From Chloroflexota bacterium (lineage in GTDB: Bacteria > Chloroflexota > Anaerolineae > Anaerolineales > UBA4823), in contig JAAZNS010000351.1 of the NCBI GenBank assembly GCA_012798185.1, positions 1 through 14,467 of the forward strand: a stretch of 14,467 nt of DNA, written 5' to 3'. Positions 7,048-13,845 of the stretch are shown here, piece after piece (position 1 is the first letter of the stretch; each line of letters begins with the position of its first letter). A program made the translations under genes and the position numbers. The notes below the pieces were generated by a model. The model ran no database searches and was not told the DNA's origin. It saw nothing but the letters and a program-made list of their open reading frames with translations.

Positions 7048-7938
7048 ATGAAACACAGTGGAATTTTTTTGATTTTGGTTTTATTACTTATCTCAGTGTT
7101 TTTTGTCGCATGCATCCAAAAAACTAACACTGTTCCGACGACTCAGATCAATTCTCAAACAATTCAAACAGCTGCCGCACAGACCTTAGCTGCCTTAGGT
7201 ACTCAACCTTCTCCAGCAGCGATTGAAGAAGGTAAATATTATTTATACCTGCCTTCTGCTTTTAATAATCAGCAAGGAGATGCAAACCAATCGAATCAAG
7301 CAAATCCTACTGAGACACCTACAGAAGAACCGACACCCGTTCCTACAAATACTCGCACACCTACTGCAACCAGAGTTCCTGATACACCAACACCTACCAC
7401 TCCTCCATGTCTGGCTGCTAAATTTATCCAGCATATAAATGTCCCACCTGGGACACAATTTACCGGGGGTTCAAAATTCACTAAAATATGGCGAGTACAA
7501 AATGTTGGGAGCTGCCCCTGGTACAGTAATTACACACTTGTGTTGGTTTCTGGGGATGGTATGGGTGGAGGCAGTGATATACCCATCAATGCTTCGGTTG
7601 CGCCTGGTCAAACAGTCGATATAATGATCGATCTTACCGCACCTAAGAATAATGGTAAATATAAAAGCGCCTGGATGCTCTATAACCTGGCAGGGCAAGT
7701 TTTTGGTGTGGGGAATGATGCCACCGAATATCTTTGGGCAGAAATTAAAGTGGTCAATTCTGCTACAGCTACTTCCAAATCATCCAAAGCTTCAGCGACG
7801 GTGAAACCAAGTGCTACTACCGCACCTTCTTCGACCACAGCGCCATCAGCTACTTACACGCTAGCACCTTCTTCTACTAATACGCCAACTCAAACCCCTA
7901 CTTTTACAGATACACCCGTAACACCGGAGACAAATTGA
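7048..7938 (+). CDS. Lipoprotein with Pro/Thr-rich linkers and an NBR1-type Ig-like domain
   Basis: A 296-residue secreted, lipid-anchored protein. Residues 1-21 form a signal peptide ending FFVA before the lipidation cysteine C22. A segment with TAAAQTLAALGTQ follows, then a Pro/Thr-rich linker (about 87-120), a beta-rich domain (about 121-236) and a second Ser/Thr/Pro-rich tail to the end. The domain has the NBR1 Ig-like signature seen often in Anaerolineae: GSKFTKIWRVQNVGSCPW, YTLVLVSGDGMGG, VAPGQTVDIMIDLTAP and GQVFGVG. C121 and C156 may form a disulfide. Such domains probably bind proteins or other surface polymers at the cell exterior; the ligand is unknown. It has its own promoter, stands alone between mutS and a convergent operon, and is a potential substrate type for the Lit-like enzyme at 1084. 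Confidence 0.87.
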   Translation: MKHSGIFLILVLLLISVFFVACIQKTNTVPTTQINSQTIQTAAAQTLAALGTQPSPAAIEEGKYYLYLPSAFNNQQGDANQSNQANPTETPTEEPTPVPTNTRTPTATRVPDTPTPTTPPCLAAKFIQHINVPPGTQFTGGSKFTKIWRVQNVGSCPWYSNYTLVLVSGDGMGGGSDIPINASVAPGQTVDIMIDLTAPKNNGKYKSAWMLYNLAGQVFGVGNDATEYLWAEIKVVNSATATSKSSKASATVKPSATTAPSSTTAPSATYTLAPSSTNTPTQTPTFTDTPVTPETN

Positions 7939-7948
7939 ATTGTACAGT

Positions 7949-7982
7949 CAGCTGCTGGCGGTATTAATAGGTCACCAGGCTG
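7949..7982. repeat. Hairpin between convergent transcription units
   Basis: CAGC-tg-CTGG (7949-7958) pairs with CCAG-GCTG (7975-7982), with a 2-base bulge and one further G-C pair past a mismatch. It lies just after the lipoprotein stop and 33 bp beyond the end of the opposing operon. It lacks a T run on either strand, so a terminator role is only suggested by position. Confidence 0.4.
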
Positions 7983-8014
7983 AAAATCCACTCACCTTTC
8001 TTATCTGGGTCATA

Positions 8015-8246
8015 TCATTCTGGTGGTGCAAAAATCCGTTGAATACTTGTTTCATTCAGTAATAATCGTAAAATTGTTTCGGGTACATCTGCTGCCCACA
8101 AAAACTCGCTGTGCCTGCTCTTCGAGTTCCTGAGCTCTTACATCGAAAGATAATTCGCATTGAACCGGTGACCAGATGACAGGTATTTTAAATATATTAA
8201 TAGTCTGCGGATCGATAATCGATGGTGTGTCCATAATCCTGAACAA
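8015..8246 (-). pseudogene. Small unrecognised gene broken by a one-base frameshift
   Basis: As written, translation from TTG at 8246 (directly after the preceding TAA, with AAGGA four bases upstream) or ATG at 8234 reads IPVIWSPVQCELSFDVRAQE and then, after LEEQAQRVF, turns into unlikely sequence and stops at 8052. Removing one T from the five-T run (A run 8100-8104 on the plus strand) gives LEEQAQRVLWAADVPETILR continuing to a stop at 8015, a coherent helical protein of 72 residues from the ATG. Either the gene has decayed or the run carries a sequencing error. I do not recognise the family; no membrane helix or metal motif is seen. It is the last member of the valS transcription unit and sits against the DUF3786 gene, so a joint role is possible. 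Confidence 0.6.
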
Positions 8247-8885
8247 TTAATCCTTAGTAAATAATCCTGTCAACATGCTGCCAGCAATAGCGCAGGCATC
8301 GGTTGGCAGATAATGAGGAATTGACGCGTCAAATAGAATTTTATAGGAAGGCGGAAAATCGTCATCGCCAAGCCAGACAGCTACTAATAAAGGTAAGCGC
8401 GGCAATATTTGAAATCGAAAGGCAACATCGCCAAATGGTTCAGCAACACCCCCCAGGTTGTTTGCTCGATTTATAAAATGGTCGATATGATTATGGAAGG
8501 TCTTATAAAGTATGTGTCCGGTATAGCCTTGAAACGCTTGGTTATAAAATAATCCATTGGGCAATTCCGAAAACGCGATCCATCGATAACTTAAAGGGTG
8601 ACCATCAGCGGTATGGAAATAATAAAACACCAAAGCTTGTATTAGCGGGTTGGGTTGTTTCTTCGAATCGACATTAAGCAGTTCTAATTCGGGGAAATTT
8701 AATTTTAAATTTTGTTGCCCAAATAGAAAAATAAATTCTCCTCCCGAATCTAATCGGTTAAATGGAATGCCGGTAAAAGTGGAAAGGATTTCAGGATCTG
8801 CCTGACAAAGCTTTCCACGTAATTCATTAATTCGTTTTTGGAGATGCTCGCCCCGTTTTCGAAATTGGAAAGTTGAATAATCCAT
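8247..8885 (-). CDS. DUF3786 domain-containing protein
   Basis: A 212-residue soluble protein with no signal peptide or membrane helix. The C-terminal half carries what I recognise as the DUF3786 pattern: LPRLPLLVAVWLGDDDFPPS (161-180), then KILFDASIPHYLPTDACA (182-199) and a closing helix. A Tyr/Phe-rich middle section includes GHPLSYRWIAFSELPNGLFY. The biochemical function of this family is not known to me. The ATG at 8885 begins one base after the stop of the alpha/beta hydrolase, and the next small gene begins immediately after its own stop, so translation is probably coupled through all three. No strong ribosome site precedes it, which fits coupling. It lies under the valS promoter and T-box. 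Confidence 0.78.
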   Translation of the reverse strand: MDYSTFQFRKRGEHLQKRINELRGKLCQADPEILSTFTGIPFNRLDSGGEFIFLFGQQNLKLNFPELELLNVDSKKQPNPLIQALVFYYFHTADGHPLSYRWIAFSELPNGLFYNQAFQGYTGHILYKTFHNHIDHFINRANNLGGVAEPFGDVAFRFQILPRLPLLVAVWLGDDDFPPSYKILFDASIPHYLPTDACAIAGSMLTGLFTKD

Positions 8886-8886
8886 C

Positions 8887-9684
8887 TTAGATGATTTTTT
8901 TGGTTAAGAAATCTCGGACTATCGTATTAAATTCCTCTGGTTTTTCCAGGTTCAATAAATGACCTGCGCCATTAATGATTTCTAGCCTCGAATCAGGGAT
9001 TAAAGAATCCAACCTTTTCGCTTCATCTATTGAAATGATCTCGTCCTGATCTCCGAAGATCAGTAAAGTAGGAATATTGATTGTTGGTAGTAAAGGTGTT
9101 GAATCAGGTCTGTTTTTCATCCCGGTAAGATCACCAATATATCCTTGACTGGACACAGATTGCATAATTTCACGAACTTGATTGACCAATGCAGGATTAT
9201 GTGCCATAGAAAGTGGGGAGAGCAGCTTGGGGAGCATATTATCGATAACTTTGTTCACGCCTTCGCTTTGCACCTGGGTAATGGCTTTTTCCCTGTTTTG
9301 CTTGACCGTTTCTGAATCGGGAGACGCGCGGGTTGCTGTGAGGATCAGCCCAGCCAGCCGGGAAGAATATTTGCGAAGAAAAGCAAAGGAAACATAACCA
9401 CCCATGGATAAACCGCAGAGTACAATTTTTTGGGTGATAGGGATGGCATCTAAAAGCGCTGCACAATCCTCAGCGAAAAGATCCATAGAATACTCCCTTT
9501 CGCTGGCTTGAGATTCGCCGTGGCCGCGTAAATCTGGCGTAATTATCCGTACAATATCAGATAATCCTTCGATTTGAGGCTGCCAAATTTTTTGATTAAG
9601 AGGATATCCATGCACAAATAATACAGGTATTCCCTGCCCATGATCTTCGTAGAACATCGTGATATCTCTTACTTTGATTTTCAT
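8887..9684 (-). CDS. Alpha/beta-fold hydrolase
   Basis: A 265-residue cytoplasmic hydrolase with a complete triad: nucleophile S93 in GLSMGG (91-96), D214 in GDQDEI and H242 in GAGHLLNLEKP. The oxyanion region is FVHGYPLN (23-30), followed by PDLRGHGES (50-58). The sequence resembles the broad group of 3-oxoadipate enol-lactonases, BioH-like esterases and haloperoxidase-type enzymes, and motifs alone do not give the substrate. GAGGAG about seven bases upstream supports the ATG at 9684. It lies 57 bp after valS on the same strand with no terminator between them, and one base before the DUF3786 gene. No partner genes of a catabolic pathway are present, so a metabolite-repair or esterase role is as likely as catabolism. 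Confidence 0.88.
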   Translation of the reverse strand: MKIKVRDITMFYEDHGQGIPVLFVHGYPLNQKIWQPQIEGLSDIVRIITPDLRGHGESQASEREYSMDLFAEDCAALLDAIPITQKIVLCGLSMGGYVSFAFLRKYSSRLAGLILTATRASPDSETVKQNREKAITQVQSEGVNKVIDNMLPKLLSPLSMAHNPALVNQVREIMQSVSSQGYIGDLTGMKNRPDSTPLLPTINIPTLLIFGDQDEIISIDEAKRLDSLIPDSRLEIINGAGHLLNLEKPEEFNTIVRDFLTKKII

Positions 9685-9741
9685 AAAAGGCTCCTCTCTA
9701 ACTTTTATCAGTTTGAATGTATTGCGAAAAAATCGATTTTC

Positions 9742-12468
9742 TCACCGTAACGAATTTATCTGATCTTTGAGTTTTCCTCTTGTTTCAATGTAGACTGCCA
9801 GTTTATCACGCTCTTTTTGGACAACCGCTGGAGGGGCTTTTTGTGAAAAGGAGCTTGCCAGCAATTGCTCGAGGCGTTGAATTTGCGCTTCGACTTCGGC
9901 TAATTCTTTTTGTAACCGTTTCTGTTCTTCTTCACGATCAATTATTCCTGTTAATGGTAAGTATACTTCGACAAGACCAACCACCAAAGCAACTGAATCG
10001 GCTGGTTTTTGGGGGAGAGACTCGACGATCTTTATACTGGCATAATCTAATTGTGCTAATGCGGCAATGACATTGGCTTGCTCTTTCAATATCGTCGTAT
10101 AAGTATCCGATACCACCAGGGTGTCAGAAATTCGTTTGCCGAGGGCTATGTTATTTTCCGAACGCCAATTTCGAATTGCCCTTATAATTTCTTGGATCAT
10201 ATTGAAATCCCGAATTTTATCTGCTTCCCATGCCTCTTCGGGGCGCGGCTCGGGCCAGGCAGCAATAATAAGGGCTTCTTCCCAACCTTTTTTGGGAGAA
10301 AAATCGGGGGAATGTGACAGGCACGCGGTTTTCAAGTGCCCCCACAAGGCTTCGGTAACAAAAGGTGTGAAGGGGTGTAATAACCGTAAGCAGATATCCA
10401 AAATACTTGCTAATGTCTTGGCGGTATAGTAGGCGCGATCGTCGCCTTGTTTTAGCTGCAGCTTGGCAATTTCAATATACCAATCGGCAAACTCATTCCA
10501 AAAGAATTCGTATATCTGCCTGCCCGCTTCACCATATTGATAATTTTGGAATAACCGCTCCACATCCCGTACTAAAACTTGCATTCGTGCCCAAATCCAC
10601 GAATCTGCTAAAGTCCAAACGGGTTTACCGGATGGATTTTTTGGTGATTGTTCGATGGCGTTGATAACAAAGCGACCAGCATTCCAGATTTTATTGGCGA
10701 AATTGCGGTTCCCTTCCACCTTTTTCAAGCTCAGGTTAAGGTCATTTCCAGGTGTCGAACCTACCAATAAAGTGAAACGTAAGGCATCAGTACCCATCTC
10801 ATCCATCACAACCAGGGGATCGATGACATTGCCGTAACTTTTACTCATTTTACGTCCATCGCTGTCACGAATCAGACCATGGAGATAGACTGTGTTGAAT
10901 GGAATTTTGCCGGTGAATTCCAAACCCATCATGATCATGCGGGCGACCCAAAAGAATAGAATATCGTATCCGGTTTCCATGATCGAAGTTGGATAAAAAT
11001 ATTCCAAATCGGGGGTATTTTGCGGCCAGCCCAGAGTGGAAAACGGCCAAAGCCCGGATGAAAACCAGGTATCTAAGACATCCGGGTCTTGCTCGATATT
11101 TGAGCTGTGACAATGTTCGCAGTAGCTTGGATCTTCTCGCTTGGCTGTCATTTTTCCGCAATCGGAACAATGCCAAACAGGAATGCGGTGGCCCCACCAA
11201 AGCTGGCGTGAAATGCACCAGTCTTGGATATTTTCAAGCCAGTTGAAATACACTTTGGTAAAGCGTTCTGGTACGATTCGGATGCGCCCATCGCGGACAG
11301 CCTCTAAGGCTGCTTCGGCAAGTGGTTTAATGCGCACAAACCATTGGGTGGAAACCATTGGTTCAACAATCTCTCCGCCACGCTGCGAGCGGGGAACATT
11401 CAGTAAATAGGGTTCTTCTTTTATCACTAAACCGGCTTTACGCATATCTTCCCACAAGTTTTTACGTGCTTCGAAACGATCCTGACCGGCATATGGTCCG
11501 CCATTTTCATTAACGTGTGCTGTTTCATCTAGGATTGAAATAACAGGCAATCCATGTTTTTCTCCTATGGAAAAATCATTAGGGTCGTGACCAGGAGTGA
11601 TTTTCAGGGCACCTGTGCCAAATTCTCGGTCTACGTAGGGATCACCAATCACAGGGATATGTCTGCCTAAAATCGGAACAATAACCATTCTGCCGATATA
11701 TTGTTGATAGCGGGGATCTTCTGGATGAACGGCTACTGCAGTATCCCCAAGGATGGTTTCTGGGCGGGTGGTTGCCACCGGAATATAGGATAGTTCGTCG
11801 TCCTTTGCCGATACATCAGAGGCAAAAACGTATTTGAAATAATAAAGTGTTCCAGGCTCCTGAGAGTATTCGACTTCCAGGTCGGAAACCGCTGTTTTTA
11901 AACCCGGAGACCAGTTAATCAGCCGTGGTCCGCGATATATTAATCCTTTTTCGTATAGACGTACGAAGGCTTCTCGAACAGCTCGGGAAAGCCCTTCATC
12001 CATGGTAAATCGCTCTCGATCCCAATCACAAGAAGCGCCAAGGCGCCGGATTTGGCTGGTGATGATGCCGCCATATTTTTCTTTCCAAACCCAAGTACGG
12101 CGTAGAAATTCTTCCCTTCCAATTTGTTCGCGGGTTAAATTTTCTTTTGCTAGAGCTTTTTCGACTTGTAATTGGGTGGCTATCCCAGCATGATCGATCC
12201 CCGGCACCCAGAGTGTGGGAATCCCTTTCATACGGTGATAGCGGATCATTAAATCTTCCATTGAGACAAACATGGCATGCCCTAAATGTAATTCTCCGGT
12301 TACATTGGCGGGAGGAATGGAGATAACGAAAGGTTTCTTATCAGGAACGAAATCCGGTTTATTTGGATCATTGGATGGCTTGAAAAATCCGTGAGATTCC
12401 CACCACGAATATATTTCTTTTTCAACCTTAGTAAAATCGTATGCTTTTGGGAGAGAATGTTGAGCCAT
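9742..12468 (-). CDS. valS: Valine--tRNA ligase
   Basis: Charges tRNA-Val in the cytoplasm; 908 residues, normal for bacterial ValRS. The class I signatures are HLGH (61-64, after PPANVTGEL) and KMSKS (540-544). The CP1 editing domain, which removes mischarged threonine, starts around TTRPETILGDTAVAVHPEDP (233 onward). A four-cysteine zinc-type knuckle is visible (C434, C437, C450, C453). The last 65 or so residues form the coiled-coil arm (EEEQKRLQKELAEVEAQIQR). The ATG at 12468 is chosen because GGAGG lies five bases upstream and the protein then begins MAQHSLPKAYDF. A longer frame reaching 12558 would read through the T-box terminator stem and is rejected. It is controlled by a T-box leader and leads a four-gene unit. 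Confidence 0.98.
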   Translation of the reverse strand: MAQHSLPKAYDFTKVEKEIYSWWESHGFFKPSNDPNKPDFVPDKKPFVISIPPANVTGELHLGHAMFVSMEDLMIRYHRMKGIPTLWVPGIDHAGIATQLQVEKALAKENLTREQIGREEFLRRTWVWKEKYGGIITSQIRRLGASCDWDRERFTMDEGLSRAVREAFVRLYEKGLIYRGPRLINWSPGLKTAVSDLEVEYSQEPGTLYYFKYVFASDVSAKDDELSYIPVATTRPETILGDTAVAVHPEDPRYQQYIGRMVIVPILGRHIPVIGDPYVDREFGTGALKITPGHDPNDFSIGEKHGLPVISILDETAHVNENGGPYAGQDRFEARKNLWEDMRKAGLVIKEEPYLLNVPRSQRGGEIVEPMVSTQWFVRIKPLAEAALEAVRDGRIRIVPERFTKVYFNWLENIQDWCISRQLWWGHRIPVWHCSDCGKMTAKREDPSYCEHCHSSNIEQDPDVLDTWFSSGLWPFSTLGWPQNTPDLEYFYPTSIMETGYDILFFWVARMIMMGLEFTGKIPFNTVYLHGLIRDSDGRKMSKSYGNVIDPLVVMDEMGTDALRFTLLVGSTPGNDLNLSLKKVEGNRNFANKIWNAGRFVINAIEQSPKNPSGKPVWTLADSWIWARMQVLVRDVERLFQNYQYGEAGRQIYEFFWNEFADWYIEIAKLQLKQGDDRAYYTAKTLASILDICLRLLHPFTPFVTEALWGHLKTACLSHSPDFSPKKGWEEALIIAAWPEPRPEEAWEADKIRDFNMIQEIIRAIRNWRSENNIALGKRISDTLVVSDTYTTILKEQANVIAALAQLDYASIKIVESLPQKPADSVALVVGLVEVYLPLTGIIDREEEQKRLQKELAEVEAQIQRLEQLLASSFSQKAPPAVVQKERDKLAVYIETRGKLKDQINSLR

Positions 12469-12479
12469 AATTGCCTCCG

Positions 12480-12520
12480 AAAAAAATAATCCTTTCATCC
12501 ATCGATGAGGACGAAAGGAT
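12480..12520 (-). terminator. T-box terminator hairpin before valS
   Basis: On the minus strand ATCCTTTC-GTCC pairs with GGAT-GAAAGGAT (outer arms 12520-12513 and 12496-12489; about 12 pairs) and is followed by seven T residues (12486-12480). The T run ends one base before the valS ribosome site. Its 5' arm begins seven bases after the T-box sequence, as needed for a switch with the antiterminator. Confidence 0.9.
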
Positions 12521-12792
12521 AAATTTCCGTGGTACCACCTCAGTTTATCGGGTTGCATTCACCGACACACTCACTCTGACAGGCATGATGATTGCCGAAC
12601 AGAGTTGCGCTATAACGGGCTTTCCCGTACCGGTCTATTTTTGATCTTTCCTTTATTGGAAAATCAATTTCTTCGGTAATCTATCCGGGCGACATTCAGC
12701 TGTTTATTACTGCGGGAGCTTTCAGCCAGTGACTACCCTTCTCTTTCAGTGATGCAGCAGCTTACTCCTCCCGGAGATTAATCTTATCTGTT
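12480..12792 (-). promoter_or_regulatory. Valine T-box leader (tRNA-Val sensing attenuator)
   Basis: A T-box riboswitch of about 310 nt. Stem I closes by pairing TAATCT-CCGGG near 12786-12776 with CCCGG-AT-AGATTA near 12688-12676. Above it are an AGTA loop strand and AGCTG/CAGCT pairing, then GAA-T-GTC-G, placing the specifier codon GUC (12693-12691), a valine codon, before a purine. The T-box proper AGGTGGTACCACGG is at 12540-12527. Its UGGU (12537-12534) would pair with the ACCA end of uncharged tRNA-Val and form the antiterminator instead of the terminator. Uncharged tRNA-Val should therefore raise expression of valS and the genes behind it. Confidence 0.93.
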
Positions 12793-12808
12793 TTTAATAG
12801 TAGATTGC

Positions 12809-12836
12809 ATTATATCCACAAATTCTGAAATGTCAA
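12809..12836 (-). promoter_or_regulatory. Strong promoter of the T-box/valS unit
   Basis: On the minus strand TTGACA (12836-12831) and TATAAT (12814-12809) are both perfect consensus hexamers, 16 bases apart. Transcription would start near 12802, just before stem I of the T-box. Confidence 0.88.
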
Positions 12837-12860
12837 ATATGGTTTTTTTATTAAAAATTC

Positions 12861-12890
12861 TTGACTTTACCTATCGATTTGTGCTATTCT
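12861..12890 (+). promoter_or_regulatory. Promoter of the metallo-beta-lactamase-fold gene
   Basis: TTGACT (12861-12866) and TATTCT (12885-12890) lie 18 bases apart. It runs divergently from the valS promoter; the two -35 boxes are only 24 bases apart, so regulators or supercoiling could couple them. Confidence 0.55.
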
Positions 12891-12904
12891 TTGTTATTCT
12901 TTAT

Positions 12905-12924
12905 GGAGGAATGTGATATCTATG
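12905..12924 (+). promoter_or_regulatory. Ribosome site followed by a start-stop codon pair
   Basis: GGAGGA (12905-12910) is followed at once by ATG-TGA (12911-12916) and then, in another frame, by the in-frame GTG at 12913 and ATGs at 12922 and 12925. Spacing to GTG is too short and to the ATG at 12922 (11 bases) rather long, so start choice is uncertain. Confidence 0.45.
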
Positions 12925-13845
12925 ATGCAGCGCGAACGTGTCGCAGAAAATGTATTTTTTTTTCAAAGTGAAGTTTATGCCCAGGTGACAGCCGGAGCGA
13001 TTATCGGACCCAGCTGGGCAGTTATTATCGATACCCTAGCTATCCCAGAAGAAACATTGGAGATTCGAGATTTTATTGAGCAAGAGATCAATGTACCGGT
13101 CAGATATGTAATTAATACTCATTATCACGCTGACCATAGTTGGGGGAATTATTTTTTTCCTGGCGCCACGGTTATAGGACACAGTCTATGCCGTCAATTG
13201 CTAGAAGAAAAAGGCATACCATCATTGAACGAAATTCGTAAACAAAACCCAGCTTTACGGAATGTAAAAATTATCTTGCCGCAAATATCGTTTGAAGAAG
13301 GCCATCTTAGCCTAAAGGTGGGAAAGAAGAATCTGAATTTATTCATGCTGCCAGGGCATAGTAAGGATAATGTCGCTGTTTTGGTTGAAGAAGACCGCGT
13401 CCTTTTTGCGGGTGATGTATGTATGCCATTACCTTATATCGTGGATGGCGATATTGATGATATGATCGCTTCATTGAAAAAAGTGGGGAAAATGGGTCTT
13501 GAGAATGTCATTCAAGGGCATGGCGATATTATCTTAAGGGGTGAAATTGAAAATTATTTGAAAGAAAACCTTGCATATCTTTCCGCAATTCGCAAGGCTG
13601 TCCGCAAAGCATCCTATCGAAAATATCCCCTCGATTTGCTCATGGAAATTTCTGTTGAATCTTGCGGAAAGAGCAGAGTGCTGATTGGAGGGCTGGCGGA
13701 AGAACTCCATCAAAGAAATCTAAGAGCTTTATATAAGCAAATGTATGGAGAAAATCCGGCAGCTTCCCCCGATGATTATTTTGAAGAAGACCTTGAAGAA
13801 AGATCAGAAGGCGAAGACGAAGACGAAGATAGTGATGAGGATTGA
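12922..13845 (+). CDS. Metallo-beta-lactamase-fold hydrolase with acidic tail
   Basis: A 307-residue cytoplasmic MBL-fold enzyme with the full set of metal ligands: H67, H69, D71 and H72 in THYHADHSWGN, H146 in PGHSKDN, D165 in FAGDV and H200 in QGHGD. This supports a two-metal hydrolase of the glyoxalase II/lactonase-like group; the substrate cannot be told. A helical region of about 75 residues (205-280) follows the core. The last 30 residues are highly acidic, ending EDEDEDSDED and encoded by GAAGAC-type tandem hexamers. The ATG at 12922 is preferred over GTG at 12913, which lies too close to GGAGGA. Its 3' end overlaps the convergent PlsY-like gene by 70 bp. The acidic tail is unusual for the family. 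Confidence 0.87.
   Translation: MMQRERVAENVFFFQSEVYAQVTAGAIIGPSWAVIIDTLAIPEETLEIRDFIEQEINVPVRYVINTHYHADHSWGNYFFPGATVIGHSLCRQLLEEKGIPSLNEIRKQNPALRNVKIILPQISFEEGHLSLKVGKKNLNLFMLPGHSKDNVAVLVEEDRVLFAGDVCMPLPYIVDGDIDDMIASLKKVGKMGLENVIQGHGDIILRGEIENYLKENLAYLSAIRKAVRKASYRKYPLDLLMEISVESCGKSRVLIGGLAEELHQRNLRALYKQMYGENPAASPDDYFEEDLEERSEGEDEDEDSDED

Noticed and set aside
10078..11410. Several plus-strand frames of 80-100 codons opposite valS
   Set aside because: They are antisense shadows of a well-conserved gene, with no ribosome sites and no recognisable domains.
12469..12558. N-terminal extension of valS to 12558
   Set aside because: It would translate the T-box terminator stem; the ATG at 12468 has GGAGG five bases upstream and gives the normal ValRS N-terminus.
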